Positions 4,761-7,256 of a stretch of DNA of 7,256 nucleotides are shown piece by piece. The DNA comes from Nitratifractor sp. (GTDB lineage: Bacteria; Campylobacterota; Campylobacteria; Campylobacterales; Sulfurovaceae). Position numbers and translations under genes: made by a program. The notes under the pieces were generated by a model. That model saw only the letters and a program-made list of their open reading frames with translations. It ran no database searches and was not told the origin of the DNA. Where the stretch lies: contig WFSU01000196.1 in the NCBI GenBank assembly GCA_015485845.1, forward strand, positions 1-7,256. The letters run 5' to 3'. Position 1 is the first letter of the stretch, and the number at the start of each line of letters is the position of its first letter.

Positions 4761-5541
4761 ATCGAAACGTCGTTCCGCCGTCTACGACGATGGTTTGTCC
4801 GGTGATCCAGCTCGCTTCGTCGGTACAGAGGAAATAGGCGGCTCCGGCGAGGTCTTCGGGCTTGCCCATGCGGTCGAGGGCGGAGCGTTTGATGGTTTCG
4901 GCCTTGACCTCTTCGTAGTTGGTGAATGCTTTTAATGCGTCTGTATCGATGGGGCCGCCGCTGACGGCGTTGACGCGGATGCCCATTTCGCCGAGCTCCA
5001 CGGCTGCGTAGCGTGCCATCGCTTCGACAGCGGCTTTGTTGGTGCCGTGGCCGGCGTAGTTTTCGATGTAGATGAGGTTGCCGGTACTGCTGAGTGTGAC
5101 GATGGAGCCGCCCCCGACCTTTTCCATCCGTTTGGCCGCTTCCTGAGCGCCGCGTACAAAGGCGCCCACGGTAGCCGTCCAGATGTTGGTCAATCCTTTT
5201 TCGGGGCGCAGTTTCATAAACTTGCCATATCCTCCGACGACGGAGCGCCCATAGATCATCGCATTGCTCACAAAGAAATCGATCCGATCAAAATCCTCAT
5301 CGATCGCTTCAAAGAGGGGTTTGAATTGGTCAAGTTCGAGGATATTGAGCGGATAGGCACGAGCTTTGATCCCGTAGCGGCTTTCCAGATCGGCAGCGAT
5401 GGTGTCGGCAGCCTCTTTGTTGGAATTGTAGGTAAAGGCGACATTGACCCCCTCGGAGGCAAATTTCTCGGCGATGGCTTTGCCGATTCCTTTGGTCGCT
5501 CCGGTGATGACGAGGGTTTTTCCTTTGTTGGATGCGCGCAT
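4759..5541 (-). CDS. fabL: FabL-like enoyl-[acyl-carrier-protein] reductase (SDR family)
   Basis: A short-chain dehydrogenase most like FabL, the NADPH-dependent enoyl-ACP reductase that completes each round of fatty-acid elongation. The 260 residues carry the nucleotide loop TGATKGIG (13-20), NAM (93-95), and the enoyl-reductase active site LIYIENY...K with Y162 six residues before K169. That Y-x6-K spacing differs from the Y-x3-K of ordinary SDRs and is the main reason for the FabL call. The helix that follows (AAVEAMARYAAVELGEMGIRVNAVSGGPIDTDAL, 170-203) also reads like FabL, and the C-terminus has ITGQTIVVDGG. Start ATG 5541 has AGGAG 7 nt upstream and overlaps the dapA stop as TAATG, implying coupled translation. 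Substrate is inferred; an orphan SDR is the alternative. Its TAA stop is embedded in repeat DNA. Confidence 0.82.
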   Translation of the reverse strand: MRASNKGKTLVITGATKGIGKAIAEKFASEGVNVAFTYNSNKEAADTIAADLESRYGIKARAYPLNILELDQFKPLFEAIDEDFDRIDFFVSNAMIYGRSVVGGYGKFMKLRPEKGLTNIWTATVGAFVRGAQEAAKRMEKVGGGSIVTLSSTGNLIYIENYAGHGTNKAAVEAMARYAAVELGEMGIRVNAVSGGPIDTDALKAFTNYEEVKAETIKRSALDRMGKPEDLAGAAYFLCTDEASWITGQTIVVDGGTTFR

Positions 5542-6437
5542 TATTTGACTCCTGGTATGGTGTAGTTTTTGAGAGTTTCTTCGATGGTTTTCATGTTGGC
5601 ACTGCTGGGCTCTACGAGCGGCAGGCGGTACTCGAGTGTGGGGATGAGGCCGGCGATATACATGGCAGCCTTGATCGGGATGGGATTGGACTCACAGAAG
5701 AGTACTTTGTTGATCGGATACAGGGCATCGTTGATCGCTTTGGAGGTCTTGAGATCCCCCTCGAGGGCCGCGTGGGTGAGTTTGGCCTTTTGGTCGGGCA
5801 GGAGGTTGGCGGTGACCGAAGTGATCCCTTTGCCTCCGCTGGCGAGGATGGGGAAATCGATCGCATCGTCTCCGCTGAAGACATACAGATCGGGCACTTT
5901 CATCAGCAGCTCAACGGTGCGCTCGATCGAGCCGGTCGCCTCCTTGATCCCCATGATGTTGGGTACATCGTCAAAGAGACGCTTGACGGTATCGGGCAGA
6001 ATGTCCACACCGGTTCGGCCGGGGACATTGTAGAGCATGAAGGGTACCTCAACGGCTGAAGCGATCGCTTGGTAGTGCTGATAGAGCCCCTCTTGAGAAG
6101 GTTTGTTGTAATAGGGGCTGACGGAGAAGAGGGCATCAACGCCGCAGCTTTGGGCGTGTTTGGCGATGTCGATCGCTTCGTGGGTGGCATTGGAGCCCGC
6201 ACCGGCGAGGACTTTGGTGGGGGTGCCCTTGCACACTTCTACGGCGATTTCGATGCAGCGTTTGTGCTCATCGTGGCTAAGCGTCGCACTCTCACCGGTC
6301 GTACCGACAGGGCAGACTGCGTCGATGCCATGATCGACTTGGCGGCGGATGAGGTCGGCATAGGTCGCTTCATCAAGCTGACCGTTGCGAAACGGGGTAA
6401 TCAGTGCCGTGGTGGCACCGGTGATATAGTTATCCAT
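5541..6437 (-). CDS. dapA: 4-hydroxy-tetrahydrodipicolinate synthase
   Basis: Condenses pyruvate with aspartate semialdehyde, the first step specific to lysine and meso-diaminopimelate (peptidoglycan) synthesis; cytosolic. The 298-residue (beta/alpha)8 barrel has every key residue: GTTGES at 45-50 (T46/T47), Y110 in SPYYNKP, Y136 and R141 in YNVPGRTG, and the Schiff-base lysine K165 in GIKEATG. The N-terminus GATTALITPF is typical. Start ATG 6437 lies inside the end of the M16 gene (8-nt overlap), with GAGGA 6 nt upstream. The TAA stop overlaps the next gene's ATG. It is thus tightly embedded in the M16 - dapA - fabL-like unit, consistent with cotranscription and coupling. Nothing unusual is seen in the protein. 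Confidence 0.97.
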   Translation of the reverse strand: MDNYITGATTALITPFRNGQLDEATYADLIRRQVDHGIDAVCPVGTTGESATLSHDEHKRCIEIAVEVCKGTPTKVLAGAGSNATHEAIDIAKHAQSCGVDALFSVSPYYNKPSQEGLYQHYQAIASAVEVPFMLYNVPGRTGVDILPDTVKRLFDDVPNIMGIKEATGSIERTVELLMKVPDLYVFSGDDAIDFPILASGGKGITSVTANLLPDQKAKLTHAALEGDLKTSKAINDALYPINKVLFCESNPIPIKAAMYIAGLIPTLEYRLPLVEPSSANMKTIEETLKNYTIPGVK

Positions 6438-7256
6438 CGGTTTTCCTCAGTATCAGGGTGGTGGCCGTGTCGTGGTCAAAGTACCGATTGGCCACGTCAC
6501 GGATCGTTTCAGGTGTTATTTTATCCAAATTTGCCTCATAATCCAGCAGGGGACTCAGGTCACCGCGTACGAGATAACCACCATACAGATCGGCCAGCGA
6601 AGAAGAGCTCTCGAGGAGGTGGACAAATTCACGCTTGGTGGCGGCTTTGACCTTGGTCAGTTCTTCGGGGGTGATGGTTTCCTCTTTGAGTCGGTTGATT
6701 TGCCCCAGAAGTTCGGCCTCCATCGTCTCTGCGGTGACATTGGGATTGCCCATGGCAAGGAAGAGGAAGACGCCCGGATCGGTCAACTCCATGTTGTAGC
6801 CATAGACCTGGTGAGCCAGTTGCTGATCCTGCACCATTGCACGATGCAGACGGCTGCTCTTGCCCGAACTAAGGATCTCGGAAAGCACCGAGAGGGCGAC
6901 TTGATCGGGATGGCGGTAGTCGGGGATGTCGTAGGCGATGGCGATGGTGTCAGTGGGGTTGCCCTCTTTGTGAACAATGATGCGTCGGCTGCCGTCACGG
7001 GGCGGCTCGGTGGGTGTGATGCTTAGCAGGGGTGCACAGGCATCCATCTCGGGAGCGGTGATGGTACCAAAGTGTTTTTCGGCTGCTCCAAAGACTTGCT
7101 CCGGCTCGATGTCACCGGCGACGACAATCACGGCATTGTCGGGTCGGTAGAAACGGCGGTGGAAAGCACGGATATCCTCAATACTCCACCCCTGAATGTC
7201 GCTCATGAACCCAATCGGTGTCCAGTGGTAGCTGTGGGCGGTGTAGTGTTCGTTGA
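6430..7256 (-). CDS. M16-family peptidase, C-terminal part (gene continues past the right edge)
   Basis: The reading frame is open to the window edge: upstream of the internal Met at 7206 it continues in frame as NEHYTAHSYHWTPIGF, the usual M16 sequence before MSDI. The visible 274 residues therefore start mid-protein. Family landmarks are WSIEDIRAFHRRFYRPDNAVIVVAGD, the M16_C segment with LSSGKSSRLHRAMVQDQQLA, and the C-terminal NRYFDHDTATTLILRK. The zinc-binding HxxEH motif should be upstream, outside the window, so catalytic competence cannot be judged. Such proteins are pitrilysin-like zinc peptidases or inactive partners of one, often periplasmic in Gram-negatives. The stop overlaps dapA by 8 nt. 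As I recall, an M16 gene directly before dapA is common in Campylobacterota. Confidence 0.92.
   Translation of the reverse strand, partial: NEHYTAHSYHWTPIGFMSDIQGWSIEDIRAFHRRFYRPDNAVIVVAGDIEPEQVFGAAEKHFGTITAPEMDACAPLLSITPTEPPRDGSRRIIVHKEGNPTDTIAIAYDIPDYRHPDQVALSVLSEILSSGKSSRLHRAMVQDQQLAHQVYGYNMELTDPGVFLFLAMGNPNVTAETMEAELLGQINRLKEETITPEELTKVKAATKREFVHLLESSSSLADLYGGYLVRGDLSPLLDYEANLDKITPETIRDVANRYFDHDTATTLILRKTDG

Noticed and set aside
5532..6059. Plus-strand open frames opposite dapA and the SDR gene
   Set aside because: Shadows of strongly supported minus-strand genes; the translations lack motifs.

Overview
The window is an ordinary bacterial chromosome segment, most likely from the Campylobacterota (Epsilonproteobacteria). 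Two gene blocks point there. One is methyltransferase - YkgJ-type Cys-cluster protein - TPR protein - trpC, which I recall around trpC in Campylobacter. The other is M16 peptidase - dapA - FabL-like SDR - pgsA, which I recall from Campylobacter and Sulfurimonas relatives. The DNA looks GC-richer than most of that phylum, which would suit a Nitratifractor/Sulfurovum-like lineage. That placement is inference from memory of synteny, not a database result.

Layout: the left edge (1-35) holds the first codons of a gene leaving the window on the minus strand. A plus-strand block follows: a TrmN6-like N6-adenine methyltransferase (219-923), a YkgJ-family Cys-cluster protein (1082-1477), an exported TPR protein (1474-2769) and trpC with a TTG start (2780-3568). 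The last three are tightly packed and look like one operon. Immediately after the trpC stop, in the same frame, lies only the C-terminal nuclease domain of an McrC-type restriction protein (3575-3922), probably a decayed remnant. From the right edge a minus-strand operon runs in: M16 peptidase C-terminal half (to 6430), dapA (6437-5541), a FabL-like enoyl-ACP reductase (5541-4759) and pgsA (4522-3965). The first two junctions overlap by 8 and 1 nt. The two blocks converge near 3923-3964.

The least ordinary content is noncoding. The three larger intergenic gaps (36-218, 924-1081, 4523-4758) carry related composite repeats: an array of exactly four AATTAGG-like heptamers, then a conserved 18-bp core, then GC-rich hairpins, and in two copies one or two arrays of four TAACACG-like heptamers. 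Paired changes in the hairpin stems preserve pairing between copies. The copy between the SDR gene and pgsA also contains an inverted pair of REP-like hairpins. Two of the heptamer arrays supply the stop codon of the adjoining gene, so the repeats abut or have overwritten gene ends.

Functionally the coding content is housekeeping: tRNA modification (likely), tryptophan synthesis (trpC), lysine/peptidoglycan precursor synthesis (dapA), fatty-acid and phospholipid synthesis (fabL-like, pgsA) and proteolysis. I found no tRNA, rRNA, CRISPR array or complete mobile element.
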